Assembly (NCBI RefSeq): GCF_029338575.1
Contig: NZ_CP119993.1
Span: 1,098,940-1,162,939, forward strand
Reading direction: 5' to 3'
Origin: Halomarina halobia
GTDB lineage: Archaea; Halobacteriota; Halobacteria; Halobacteriales; Haloarculaceae
DNA: 64,000 bases
Both the position numbers and the translations under genes were made by a program. This document shows positions 1 to 8,755 of this stretch, in pieces. The notes under the pieces were generated by a model. That model saw only the letters and a program-made list of their open reading frames with translations, ran no database searches and was not told the origin of the DNA. Positions within the stretch are counted from its first letter, which is position 1, and each line of letters opens with the position of its first letter.

Positions 1-547
1 ATGGATGCCACCTCCGGAAGCCTACCTGTTGGTTCGAGTTGTGGAGGATTACTAACAATCGCTGTTACAAGGGGCCGTTCGAGCGCTAGACGGTAGAACA
101 GTCAGGGCGAGTTCGCGACCGCTAGTAGGAGGAGTCGACCAGAACAACGAGTGTTCATTGTAGATGGACTGAAAACATACTCGGGCGTCGAACTGACGGG
201 GTATTCACATCTTTGATCAATTGATAGTGGGAGCTTTCGTCAGTTACGTCGCTGAACCCCACTTTCTTGAGACCGTCCGTAGTTTCAAATCCCAGGTCGA
301 TCCTCGCGGGTTATTTCACAGTGTCCCATGCTCGGGCGACGGACTCACGCGACGTGCGCGGTAACGGAAGCTACCGGGACGCTCCAAGCACGACAGGCAT
401 AGCGCACCGAGAACGGATGATCGGAGGATTCACGATAGCTCAGATGCGACCGAACTTATCTAATCTATTATATAAATGACAGTTGGACCTGCTTCGTAAG
501 AGTTCTCAAGTTGTTCCTCAGTAGCCCTCACCGGCCGAGGTTCAGGA
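1..547. other. Window start, no gene recognised
   Basis: This stretch is relatively AT-rich and I recognise no protein in any frame. A 70-codon frame at 267-479 has a composition unlike the neighbouring acidic proteins and is probably not a gene. It lies downstream of the minus-strand ornithine cyclodeaminase-family gene, so any promoter here would serve something outside the window. Confidence 0.5.
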
Positions 548-1540
548 TTACTTATCCAGTCCGAGCAAATCAAAGGGATGTCCGTTATTGTTTTTAACGG
601 CATATTCGTATACGACGTGTGCAGTCGCGATGTCCTGGATGGCGAGGCCAGTCGAATCGAACACCGTGACGGTATCCTCAGTCGTCCGACCCGGTTTGCT
701 GCCGATAACGATTTCGCCTAACTCCGCATAGATATCTTTGTCAGTAAGGTACCCTTTGTTCCAAGGAACGTTGATCTCCCCAGAGTGGGTACATTGATCG
801 TAGTCGTCAATGATGAGCTTCGCGTCCAAGAGTAATTCCTCGTCTATTTCTTGTTTCTCTTTGGCGTCGGCCCCCATCGCATTGATGTGAGTATACGTTC
901 CCACCATCTCCCGATCGACAATGGGCTCTTCAACGGGCGTCACCGTCGAGAGAACGTCACAACGGGCAGCCTCGGCTGGGCTCCCACTCATTACTTGGAA
1001 GTCGTCTTCGAATGTTTTGATGAAGCGGTTGACCCGCTCCTCGTCGAGATCTGCAATGACAACCCGTTCAATATCACGGACTGTCGCGATCGCCTCTAAC
1101 TGGGTATACGCTTGGGTGCCGGCACCAATGATCCCGAGCGATGAGGCGTCGGAAACCGCGAGGTGGTCGGTCGCGACAGCGGCCGCGGCACCAGTTCGCT
1201 TCATCGTCAGTTCTGTTCCGTCGATGATCGCGAGTGGGAACGCAGTCCCCGGGTCTGAGTAGATCACGATACCCATTACCGTCGGGAGATCGTGAGCATG
1301 GGGGTTGTCCGGATGGACGTTTACCCACTTGATGCCCGCCGCGTCCCACGCGTCCGCGTTGAGGTAAGCTGGCATCGACCGGAAGTCGCCGTTGTACTCC
1401 GGGAGGTCGATGTACGACTTCGCCGGCATCTGCACGTCCCCACGCTCGTACGCGGCGAAGGCTCGCTCGACCGCGTCAATTACCTCGTCCATGCGGGCGT
1501 TCTCGTCGACGGCCACACTATCAAGGAGCAATGTCTGCAT
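548..1540 (-). CDS. Ornithine cyclodeaminase / mu-crystallin family NAD-dependent enzyme
   Basis: A 330-aa protein with the typical layout of the family. The N-terminal part holds the substrate-binding segment ELTMKRTGAAAAVAT (about 109-123), followed by the Rossmann motif LGIIGAGTQAY (about 135-145) and a C-terminal FDSTGLAIQD motif. Members deaminate ornithine to proline or act as alanine or other amino-acid dehydrogenases in archaea; the substrate cannot be told from sequence alone. Length is normal and no damage is visible. It lies downstream of the semialdehyde dehydrogenase on the same strand, separated by about 210 nt, so it may have its own promoter. A role in amino-acid deamination fits the nitrogen-compound genes around it. 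Confidence 0.88.
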   Translation of the reverse strand: MQTLLLDSVAVDENARMDEVIDAVERAFAAYERGDVQMPAKSYIDLPEYNGDFRSMPAYLNADAWDAAGIKWVNVHPDNPHAHDLPTVMGIVIYSDPGTAFPLAIIDGTELTMKRTGAAAAVATDHLAVSDASSLGIIGAGTQAYTQLEAIATVRDIERVVIADLDEERVNRFIKTFEDDFQVMSGSPAEAARCDVLSTVTPVEEPIVDREMVGTYTHINAMGADAKEKQEIDEELLLDAKLIIDDYDQCTHSGEINVPWNKGYLTDKDIYAELGEIVIGSKPGRTTEDTVTVFDSTGLAIQDIATAHVVYEYAVKNNNGHPFDLLGLDK

Positions 1541-1752
1541 GACCGGGAGCTTCCGTCCTACTTACTTAACTGTACGCTCTGTTCTCCTGCTGACCCGCCT
1601 GGTACCAGCCGCGAGCGTACCTACTCTCGACGTAGAACGACGTCACGGTGTCAAGGTGACTGGCAGAAAGTGAGTCGCGTCGCGCGTCTCTCTGTGAAAT
1701 CAACGGACGATCCGCGGCGTTGGGTATTGCTTGCTGAATACTGACTGGGTAC

Positions 1753-3228
1753 TCATGAATCTGGCCAGCGCTCAATGTAAACAGTCTCGTCGGTGTAGAA
1801 CCGGACTACGTCCTCCGCTTGGGCGTGGAGGTCACCGAAGAAAGAGTCTTTTTGTCCGCCGAAATGGAAGAACGCCATCGGTGCTGCGGTTCCGGCGTTG
1901 ACCGCCAGGTTCCCCGCCTCCGCCTCGTGGCGGAACGTCTTCGCCTCAGCGCCCCTGCTCGTGAAGAGGCTTGCTGCGTTGCCGAAGTCACTCTGGTTCA
2001 CGATCTTGATCGCCTCGTCGATACCGCCGGCCGACATGAGCCCGAGCACCGGCCCAAATATCTCTTCGCGTGCGATGACCATGTCTGTGGTTACGTCCCG
2101 GAAGATACAGGGGCCAACGAAGTTTCCTTCTTCGTAGCCATCAACCACGACGTTCCGCCCGTCGTACACTAGCTCAGCGCCCTCCTGAATGCCCGTCTCG
2201 ACGTAATTGCGGACGCGCTGTTCGTGTTCAGGAGTGATGAGAGGTCCGATGGTCGTATCATCGTCGAGTCCGTAGCCGACCACCTGCTGTTCGGCCTTCT
2301 CGACGACGAGGTCGACGAACTCCTCGTAGACAGACTCCTCGACGACAGCCACATCGTTCGCGAGACATCGCTCCCCCGAGCACGCGAGTGCAGACCCGAT
2401 CGTCTTCTCGGCCGCGAACTCCAGATTGGCGGATTCGGTCACGATGACGTGATTCTTCGCCCCGCCTTGTGCCTGAACTCGCTTGCCGTTGGCCGCGGCT
2501 TTCGCATAGATCGTTTTTGCCACGGGAGTACTGCCGACGAACGAGATGCCTTTGACCCCGTTGTGTTCGAGGAGCGCATTCACCGTGTCAACGCTGCCGT
2601 TCACGAGTTGAACGACCCCGTCGGGAAAGCCTGCCTCGTCGATGAGTTCGAACATCCGCTGTGGAACGAGGGGATCTTGCTCGCTCGGTTTCAGGATGAA
2701 GGCGTTACCCGTGGCGACAGCGTACGGAAGGAACCACAGGGGGATCATCCCGGGAAAGTTAAACGGTGTGACGGCTGCGAACACACCCAGTGGCTGCCGA
2801 ACCGCGGTTTCGTCGATACCGGGTGCCGCGTTCTCGACATGGCCAGCCTGCATGAGCGTCGGGATCCCACAGGCGACTTCGACGTTCTCGATCCCGCGAC
2901 GGAGTTCACCCTTCGCCTCGGCGAACGTCTTGCCGTGTTCCTGGACGAGGAGTTCAGCCAGCGCATCCTGGTGCTCTTCGAGCAGATGCTTGAGTTCGAA
3001 CAGCGGTTGTATGCGCTCCTCGACCGGTTGACTACGCCATTCATCGAACGCCTCCTCGGCGACGCTGACGGCTACGTCCACGTCTTCCTTCGAGCTGAAT
3101 CCGACGCGGGCGATGGCTTCTCCCATAGCCGGGTTTAATACGTCCTGTCCGTTCTCGCTGGACGCGGACCATTCGCCGTCGACGTAGTTCTTTACGTCAC
3201 CGTACTCAAGGTCGGTTTCGGTGGACAT
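1753..3228 (-). CDS. mmsA: CoA-acylating (methyl)malonate-semialdehyde dehydrogenase
   Basis: A 491-aa aldehyde dehydrogenase of the MmsA/IolA type. This branch uses CoA and NAD to turn methylmalonate semialdehyde into propionyl-CoA, or malonate semialdehyde into acetyl-CoA. Visible marks are the N-terminal KNYVDGEW segment, FNFPGMIPLWFLPYA in the cofactor region, and the catalytic cysteine in CSGERCLA. The frame stays open upstream to 3396, but that extension looks non-coding. I chose the ATG at 3228 because MSTETDLEYGDVKNY matches where the family begins. Next to an N-carbamoyl amino acid hydrolase, it could handle malonate semialdehyde made from beta-alanine; that link is inference. Confidence 0.9.
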   Translation of the reverse strand: MSTETDLEYGDVKNYVDGEWSASSENGQDVLNPAMGEAIARVGFSSKEDVDVAVSVAEEAFDEWRSQPVEERIQPLFELKHLLEEHQDALAELLVQEHGKTFAEAKGELRRGIENVEVACGIPTLMQAGHVENAAPGIDETAVRQPLGVFAAVTPFNFPGMIPLWFLPYAVATGNAFILKPSEQDPLVPQRMFELIDEAGFPDGVVQLVNGSVDTVNALLEHNGVKGISFVGSTPVAKTIYAKAAANGKRVQAQGGAKNHVIVTESANLEFAAEKTIGSALACSGERCLANDVAVVEESVYEEFVDLVVEKAEQQVVGYGLDDDTTIGPLITPEHEQRVRNYVETGIQEGAELVYDGRNVVVDGYEEGNFVGPCIFRDVTTDMVIAREEIFGPVLGLMSAGGIDEAIKIVNQSDFGNAASLFTSRGAEAKTFRHEAEAGNLAVNAGTAAPMAFFHFGGQKDSFFGDLHAQAEDVVRFYTDETVYIERWPDS

Positions 3229-3414
3229 CGTTCGAGCGAGGGTTGCTCCGAACGACAATAAGTATTCGGTAGTCTTCGATAGCTGGATCCCCGTCTCGGT
3301 TCCAACCGTTGGCGAGGTGGTTTGCCTCTGCGATTCCAATAGCGGTGTTACGAGACTGCACTGGAACGAGCGACCATCCACCGGACTACCGGCCACGGAT
3401 CGACGACCCCGGTC

Positions 3415-4671
3415 TCATTCTCCAGCCGCCCCGTCTTCGGTAACGCCAGCGAGATCGAGTGCGGCGTTCGCGAGCGTGTTCGCGGCCTTGTAACAGTCCT
3501 CCCAGCTCGTATACTCCGCGGGCGAGTGGCTCTTGCCGTCCTCACTCACCGCGAACGCCATTGCGGTGTCGCACACGCTCGCCGCGTACGTCGCGTCGTG
3601 GCCCGCCCCGCTGATGAACTCCCGCCCATCGTACTCAAGATCGGAAACAGCATTCCGGACGGCGTCGACACAACGGTCGGCGAAGGAAACGCTCTTCGCT
3701 TTCATTCGCTCCTCGTACTCCCACTCGACGCCTTCTCGCTCGGCGGCGGCTACTATCTCCGCCTTCACGCGTTCGACCGCCTCGTCAGCGACGGCGTCGT
3801 CCGGATCGCGAATGTCAACCGTGAAGCGCACCTCTTCCGGCACGACGTTGATAGAACCGGGCTCGACCTCAAGGTCGCCGACAGTTCCGACAGTCCGCTC
3901 GCCCAGCGTTCCGGGGATGCGCCGGATTTGCGTGATTACATCGCTCGCCGCGACCAGGGCATCGTTCCGGTGATTCATCGGTGTCGTACCCGAGTGGTTC
4001 GCCTGCCCTTGGAAAGTGACCTCACCCCACCGGAGCGCAACGATGCCCGTCACGATGCCGACGTCGCGGTCCTCCTCGTCAAGGTACGGTCCCTGCTCGA
4101 TGTGTAGCTCGAGGTAGGAGTCGTAGTCGTGCTGCGGTTTTGCGGGGATGTCTCCGCGGTAGCCGATTCGTTCCAGTTCGTCGACAAACCGACGGCCCTC
4201 TGCGTCGGTCGTCTCGTAGGCGTCATCGCGGGCGATCTCGCCCGCCCAGACGCCGCTCGACATCATAGCAGGTTGGAACCGGGAACCCTCCTCGTTCGTC
4301 CAGTTGACAATTTCGACGGGGCGTTCCGTCTCGATGTCCTCGTCCTCGAGCGTCTGCACGAACTCGAGGGCCGCGACAACCCCGAGCGGCCCGTCGTAGA
4401 TACCGCCTCGCGGTTGTGAGTCGAGGTGAGACCCCAGTAGGATCGTCCCTGCCTCGGGGTCCCTACCGGGGCGCCGGCCGAACATGTTGCCCATCTCGTC
4501 GACGCGGATGTCGAGTCCGGCTGCTTCCATCTGGTCTCGGAACCAATCTCTGACCTCGCGGTCGGCGTCGGTTAACGTCAACCGGTCGAGCCCACGGCCG
4601 TCTATGGCCCCGATCTCGGCCTGTTCTTGCATTGTTTCTACAAACCGTTCCCTGTCGATAGCGATCCGCAC
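3415..4671 (-). CDS. N-carbamoyl-L-amino acid hydrolase / beta-ureidopropionase type (M20)
   Basis: About 418 aa, a zinc-dependent amidase of the hydantoinase/carbamoylase family, which cleaves N-carbamoyl amino acids to amino acid, CO2 and ammonia. Metal-site motifs are visible: LLGSHLDSQPRGGIYDGPLG, then WTNEEGSRFQPAM, then HIEQGPYL, and a C-terminal GAGHDA followed by SHSPAE. The dimerisation insert (FQGQANHSGTTPM) is intact. The frame is open to an ATG at 4710, but the GTG at 4671 gives the usual family N-terminus. Allantoate amidohydrolase is a close relative and cannot be excluded. It is tandem with mmsA, with a gap of about 190 nt. Confidence 0.88.
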   Translation of the reverse strand: MRIAIDRERFVETMQEQAEIGAIDGRGLDRLTLTDADREVRDWFRDQMEAAGLDIRVDEMGNMFGRRPGRDPEAGTILLGSHLDSQPRGGIYDGPLGVVAALEFVQTLEDEDIETERPVEIVNWTNEEGSRFQPAMMSSGVWAGEIARDDAYETTDAEGRRFVDELERIGYRGDIPAKPQHDYDSYLELHIEQGPYLDEEDRDVGIVTGIVALRWGEVTFQGQANHSGTTPMNHRNDALVAASDVITQIRRIPGTLGERTVGTVGDLEVEPGSINVVPEEVRFTVDIRDPDDAVADEAVERVKAEIVAAAEREGVEWEYEERMKAKSVSFADRCVDAVRNAVSDLEYDGREFISGAGHDATYAASVCDTAMAFAVSEDGKSHSPAEYTSWEDCYKAANTLANAALDLAGVTEDGAAGE

Positions 4672-4767
4672 ACCCCTGAATCGCCCGTCTAGTTGAAAAA
4701 CTATTTGCAAAGACTATTGAGGATGTTGTATAGTAAATAGAGAAATAGTTTATTTAGATATTTATTT

Positions 4768-5070
4768 GTCAGGAGCATACCTTTCTTGAAGCTGGTTCGG
4801 CTGATCGCAGGTTAGAGTGGTACCTGAACCGCCGCAGCAACGGCAGCGAAAGACTACGCCAAAAGAACGAGTGAAAGCAGCAGCGCCGCAGTGCGACTGT
4901 CTAAGACCACGTTTCAATACGATCTCGCTCCAGTAGTTGGGCTAATCGTTCAACTACAGCGAACAAGGACCACTAGCACCTGAAAGCATCGCTGAGAAAC
5001 TTGGAATCTGACGCGTCACGTTTCGTAGAAAATCGATGGAGAAACCCCACGCGAGACGATTCCGTCGAAT
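4768..5070 (-). pseudogene. Decayed IS6-type transposase, C-terminal part
   Basis: The minus strand reads FLHRFSTKRDASDSKFLSDAF, which lines up with FLRRLTEKYDVSDTEFLVDA of the better-preserved IS6-type copy at 7959-8747. The DNA towards 4768 then follows that copy through the rest of the C-terminus, with many substitutions, stops and indels. No long frame remains and no clear terminal repeats are visible. It is a very old remnant filling the gap before the DUF1989 gene. Confidence 0.6.
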
Positions 5071-5111
5071 CTTCCGAAAAAACTATAGTGTGACATACTG
5101 GATTCCGATTC

Positions 5112-5720
5112 GTGATAGAACAGCGTATACCAGAGAAACGAGGCATCGCCTTCCGAATCGACGATGGGGACACCTTCGAGGTGATCGACCCGCGAGGCCG
5201 TCAGGTCGCTGATCTCGTGGCCTTCAACGCCGACGCTCCCACAGAGCGATTCTCCTCGAAGTACAGCTATCGGCGGAACAGCAAAGTCCGCATCACCACG
5301 GGCGACACACTATACACAACCGAGGGACGTGAGATACTTACTATCATCGAGGATGACTGTGGTGTCCACGATCTGTTGTACGCCCCGTGCAACCACTGGG
5401 TCCTCGACGACTACTACGACCAACCGGACGAAAACGGTTGCCGCGAGAATCTGTCGGAGGCACTGGCGCCACTCAACGTCGGCGAGGAACTGGTCCACAG
5501 CACCCTCAATATCTTCATGAAGTCCACTATCGCGGAGCAGACGTATATCGACATTCGTGAACCCGTGTCAGAGCCAGGCGATACCGTCAAATTCTGCGCC
5601 GAACAGGACGCCTTCGTAGCCATCTCCTCGTGCGCCGGTGAATCAGTCGTGAACGCCGGTGAGACGAAGCCAATAGATGTCTGCGTTCCCGACGGAACCG
5701 AAGTACACGCGAACTTCTAA
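5112..5720 (+). CDS. DUF1989 / urea carboxylase-associated family protein
   Basis: A 202-aa soluble protein of the DUF1989 family (urea carboxylase-associated proteins). Such genes often sit beside urea carboxylase or amine-utilisation genes; the molecular activity is not settled. Typical segments are FEVIDPRGRQVADLVAFN near the N-terminus, the DDCGVHDLLYAPC stretch, which may bind a metal, and LNIFMKS in the C-terminal half. The start is a GTG at 5112, preceded by an AT-rich block. It runs convergently to the sodium symporter at 5869-7389. The family link to urea and amine use agrees with the carbamoylase upstream. Confidence 0.82.
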   Translation: MIEQRIPEKRGIAFRIDDGDTFEVIDPRGRQVADLVAFNADAPTERFSSKYSYRRNSKVRITTGDTLYTTEGREILTIIEDDCGVHDLLYAPCNHWVLDDYYDQPDENGCRENLSEALAPLNVGEELVHSTLNIFMKSTIAEQTYIDIREPVSEPGDTVKFCAEQDAFVAISSCAGESVVNAGETKPIDVCVPDGTEVHANF

Positions 5721-5868
5721 GTGGAATATCTGCCCTCCGGGACGACTGTCCGTATCGAGACGATCGCTATACGTTGCTATGGCGGAGCACGACCACATCT
5801 AGTGGTAGAGATTGGGAGTATCAGAGTACGCTGGAAACGAAACGGATGCAGAGGGAAAGGGGACTGCG

Positions 5869-7389
5869 TTAGTCGTTCACTGGGGTGCGATGGTGGCCGA
5901 CGCCGCCTTCCAGCCGTTCAGGATCGGCGGCCCGTACGTCATGGACGAACTCCTGAACCCGGTCGGCTGGTGGTTCGGGCGTGAGGTACGTTACCGGCAC
6001 CATGACGGCGATCTGGACGACCGCTGCGGGGAACCCGACCCACATGTCCCATACCGATATCCCAGACCACAGCAGATAGACTAGCGTCGCGACGCCCGAT
6101 ACGAGACCCGCGACAGCGCCGTACTTATTCGCCCGTGGCCACCAGAACGCGGCTACAGCGACGGGAAGTAGCAGGAAGTAGCCGGGGAAACTCATGTCAA
6201 GGACGAGCTGGATGAGTTCGCCGAGCGGCCGAGTTGCCACGAGCAGAGCGCCCAGCGCGATGAGTCCGGAGACGCCTTTTGAGTACGTCGAGAGTCGCTC
6301 TTCCGAGACGTCGCCCGCAAGGAGCACCTGATAGATATCGCGAGAGAAGATGGAACCGACCATCAGGATGATAGAGTCAGCGGTGGACATGGCTGCCGCT
6401 ATCGCCGCAGCCATCATTATGCCGAGCATCGGACCAGGCATCTGCTGGATAAACCGCAGAATGACTGTGTCGGCCTGCGCCCCCTCCAGACCGGTGAAAG
6501 TGGCAATGCCTGCGAAGCCGATAAGGCCGGCGAAGAGCGTCAAGAGAAACGTGTCGCCGATGCCTTCGGCGAATCCGAGCCCCCAGACACCAGAGTGTCG
6601 TTTAGCGGCGAAGTATCGCTCCCACATGTGCGGCCAAACGGGCAACGAGAGACCGAATCCAGCGGCGACAGTGTACAGATTAACGAGGTTACCATCGATT
6701 GTAGTGACCTTCGTCGCCTGCTGGGCTGCCTGGATGTAAACGTTACCTGGGACGGTAAAGATGATCCACAATGCGACGATGGTCATACCACCGAAGAGCA
6801 GTATCGCTTGGAGTGCATCGGTGTAGGCCACGCCGCGCATCCCCCCAATGGCGATGTAGATGGCCATGAAGACGCCGACATACGCGATGCCGATGTCCTG
6901 GGAGACAAAGCCGTCAGTAAGCACGTTCAGCACCAGGCCCATCCCCTTGAATTGGATGGCGATGTAGAAGAAGGAGAATCCGACGGCGATTATAGCTACG
7001 ACGACCCGGAGCCACTTGCTGTCGTCAAAGCGGTCGCATAACAGGTCTGACGGGGTTACGTAATCTTTCCCCATCTTGCTTATTTTCCAGAATTTTTCAC
7101 CCACGATTATCATTGCAGGGATGTCGGTGACGACGATAGCCCCGATGATGACGATTCCTGCGATGCCGAGGCTGTACGTGATGCCACCGCTTCCGAGAAA
7201 TGTGAAAGAACTCAGTGCCGTCCCAATGCCGGTCAGGAAGATAATGAGGGTACTGATCGACCCCTCAGCGACGAAGTAGTCGCTGACGTCGTCGAGCGTC
7301 AGCTGCGATCCGCGGTAGCCGAGGTAGATGAGAAAGAAGAGATAGATCGTCGTGACGACTAGGCCGACGGTAACCCATAGAGATGGCAT
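5869..7389 (-). CDS. Sodium:solute symporter (SSS family)
   Basis: A 506-aa polytopic membrane protein of the SSS family (PanF/PutP/ActP relatives) with about 13 hydrophobic spans. Diagnostic pieces are the early GTALSSFTFLGSGG segment with small and hydroxyl residues in the sodium-site region, the GGMRGVAYTDALQ motif in the middle, and AAAIAAAMSTADSIILMVGS later on. Substrate is unknown; the surrounding genes suggest a carboxylate, amino acid or ureido compound. It starts 1 nt after the stop of the 100-aa membrane protein at 7391-7693, so the two are almost certainly co-transcribed and probably translationally coupled. Confidence 0.92.
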   Translation of the reverse strand: MPSLWVTVGLVVTTIYLFFLIYLGYRGSQLTLDDVSDYFVAEGSISTLIIFLTGIGTALSSFTFLGSGGITYSLGIAGIVIIGAIVVTDIPAMIIVGEKFWKISKMGKDYVTPSDLLCDRFDDSKWLRVVVAIIAVGFSFFYIAIQFKGMGLVLNVLTDGFVSQDIGIAYVGVFMAIYIAIGGMRGVAYTDALQAILLFGGMTIVALWIIFTVPGNVYIQAAQQATKVTTIDGNLVNLYTVAAGFGLSLPVWPHMWERYFAAKRHSGVWGLGFAEGIGDTFLLTLFAGLIGFAGIATFTGLEGAQADTVILRFIQQMPGPMLGIMMAAAIAAAMSTADSIILMVGSIFSRDIYQVLLAGDVSEERLSTYSKGVSGLIALGALLVATRPLGELIQLVLDMSFPGYFLLLPVAVAAFWWPRANKYGAVAGLVSGVATLVYLLWSGISVWDMWVGFPAAVVQIAVMVPVTYLTPEPPADRVQEFVHDVRAADPERLEGGVGHHRTPVND

Positions 7390-7390
7390 C

Positions 7391-7693
7391 TCAGGACCCC
7401 TCCAACTCCGTCGAGTCCGACTGCGCGACTCGGTCGGGCGCCTCAGTTCCGGACTCGGGCGTGTACAATTGTGATAGGTCGGGTTTACCGAGGTAGTACC
7501 AGCCGAAAGCGGCGTTCGACCCTGTTACGACGAACACGAATGTGACGAGGACGACAAATGCTTCGGGGAGTCCGAAGAGGAACTGTCCCCGCCCACCGCC
7601 ATTGGTGTATGCCTGGAGGTACATCAGCAGACCGACGTTCTCCAGCAGAACAAACGCTAACCAGACTGTCCCACGTGTGCGCTTATCTAACAT
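7391..7693 (-). CDS. Small membrane protein paired with SSS symporter
   Basis: A 100-aa protein with two predicted membrane spans, WLAFVLLENVGLLMYLQAY and FVVLVTFVFVVTGSNAAFGW, and an acidic soluble tail. Many SSS transporters are preceded by a small two-span protein (families such as DUF485, DUF3311 or DUF4212), and this gene has that position and shape, but I cannot assign it to a named family. Its stop is 1 nt before the symporter start. It probably helps assembly or regulation of the transporter; that is inference. Confidence 0.8.
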   Translation of the reverse strand: MLDKRTRGTVWLAFVLLENVGLLMYLQAYTNGGGRGQFLFGLPEAFVVLVTFVFVVTGSNAAFGWYYLGKPDLSQLYTPESGTEAPDRVAQSDSTELEGS

Positions 7694-7955
7694 GCGATTG
7701 GGACGCTTTCGTGAGAGTTGAAAGAGTTCGTGGAAGAGGTAATAGTCTCCGCATACCCGTCATCGCATAATTGCGCTATGTCGATGTCCTTGAGGCCTAC
7801 CAAGAGGTGGGCTATGTCTAATATGACGGCGGTGATAACTTGACCCGCCTTAGTGAGCTGCTGATGAGTCGTGCTAGCAGGGCGAATGACGAGCGTCCTT
7901 GCATCGCCGACATTCGCCAGCAACTCGCGAGTTTACCGTTGCTCACCCATCCCTT
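7687..7955 (-). pseudogene. C-terminal remnant of O-acetylhomoserine sulfhydrylase (MetY-like)
   Basis: The minus strand reads LLANVGDARTLVI then PASTTHQQLT then VGLKDIDI. These are the last segments of PLP-dependent Cys/Met metabolism enzymes of the O-acetylhomoserine sulfhydrylase type, where the family has LLANVGDAKSLVIHPASTTH. The tail beyond that has drifted. Homology begins right beside the end of the IS6-type element at 7959, so the rest of the gene was probably lost through that insertion. It cannot encode an enzyme. Confidence 0.7.
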
Positions 7956-7958
7956 CAC

Positions 7959-8747
7959 GGCACTGTCTGGTTGAGTACCTCCTTGGCAGGAGTTCGTCCG
8001 TCTAGGGCCTGGTTCGGTCGGTCGTAATTACAGTGGTGTCTAAACCGTCGTAACCAGCGGTAAGCGCTGGTCTGACTGCCCCGCCAAAACGAGCGAAAGC
8101 GGTCGATGCGCATCGTGACCATCTGAAACCACTTCTCAAGGGTGTTTCGCTCGCTGTAGTTGAGCTGACCGCTCAGAGCGTGGTGAAACAGGGCAGTCAG
8201 ATAGTCCGCAGCATCGACGAGAAACTCCGTATCTGAGACATCGTATTTCTCGGTGAGGCGACGGAGGAACGCTGTCCTCAGAACGCGAAGCGTTCTGATG
8301 GGCTGCACGAGAGCGGAGCTCTCGTGAACGCCGCAGGATCGGTCCCGCGGCGGCTGTACACGTCGATCTCTAACAGCAGCTTTGACCCGGTATCGATCGC
8401 CGCGTACAGCCACTTGTCTTCATCATCAACCTCGATCTGTTTCTCGTCAACCGCGACCCACCGTCGCAGGTCGCTCTGATCTTTCGAAAGCGTATGCGTC
8501 CAATTCCAGACCGCTCCATGAGAACGATCAACGCCGAGTAAGTCAAGCACGGCGCTGACGTCTTGAAGTAACAACTCCATTGAATGGAGCCGCACCCCGA
8601 ACACCCTCACGGGTGTCGGGATACACTCATTCTCCCAAACCTCATCACAATCCACGTCTAAGCTCTCCCTGAGCAGGTCTGCGAGTGTCATGGATCTCAC
8701 TCACTACGACCTGCTCGTTTCTCAAACTCCCTGAACTAGACCGTGCC
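7959..8747 (-). mobile_element. IS6-type insertion sequence with disrupted transposase
   Basis: A nearly full-length element. The transposase begins at about 8694 (MTLADLLRESLDVDCDEVWE), continues through the DDE-region motif RRWVAVDEKQIEVDDE and LYAAIDTGSKLLLEIDVYSRRG, and after a break resumes as FLRRLTEKYDVSDTEFLVDA, QLNYSERNTLEKWF and PNQALDGRTPAKEVL. The ends form an imperfect inverted repeat: GGCACTGTCTGGTT at the left and GGCACGGTCTAGTT read inwards from the right. I see no matching 8-bp target duplication in the flanks. The reading frame is broken by a 59-bp gain at 8273-8331. Confidence 0.85.
8273..8331. repeat. 59-bp double-hairpin insertion inside the IS6 transposase
   Basis: Compared with the expected uninterrupted transposase reading (RRGTDPAAFLRRLTEKY), the DNA gains 59 bp here. 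The gain holds two perfect hairpins: arms TCAGAACGC / GCGTTCTGA around a 3-nt loop (8278-8298), and arms CACGAGAG / CTCTCGTG around a 5-nt loop (8306-8326). GAACGC occurs on both sides (8267-8272 and 8326-8331), like a 6-bp target duplication. Since 59 is not a multiple of three, it frameshifts the transposase. Confidence 0.7.
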
Positions 8748-8755
8748 GATATTGT

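Noticed and set aside
267..479. 70-codon frame near the window start
   Set aside because: Composition not typical, no start signal and no relatives recognised.
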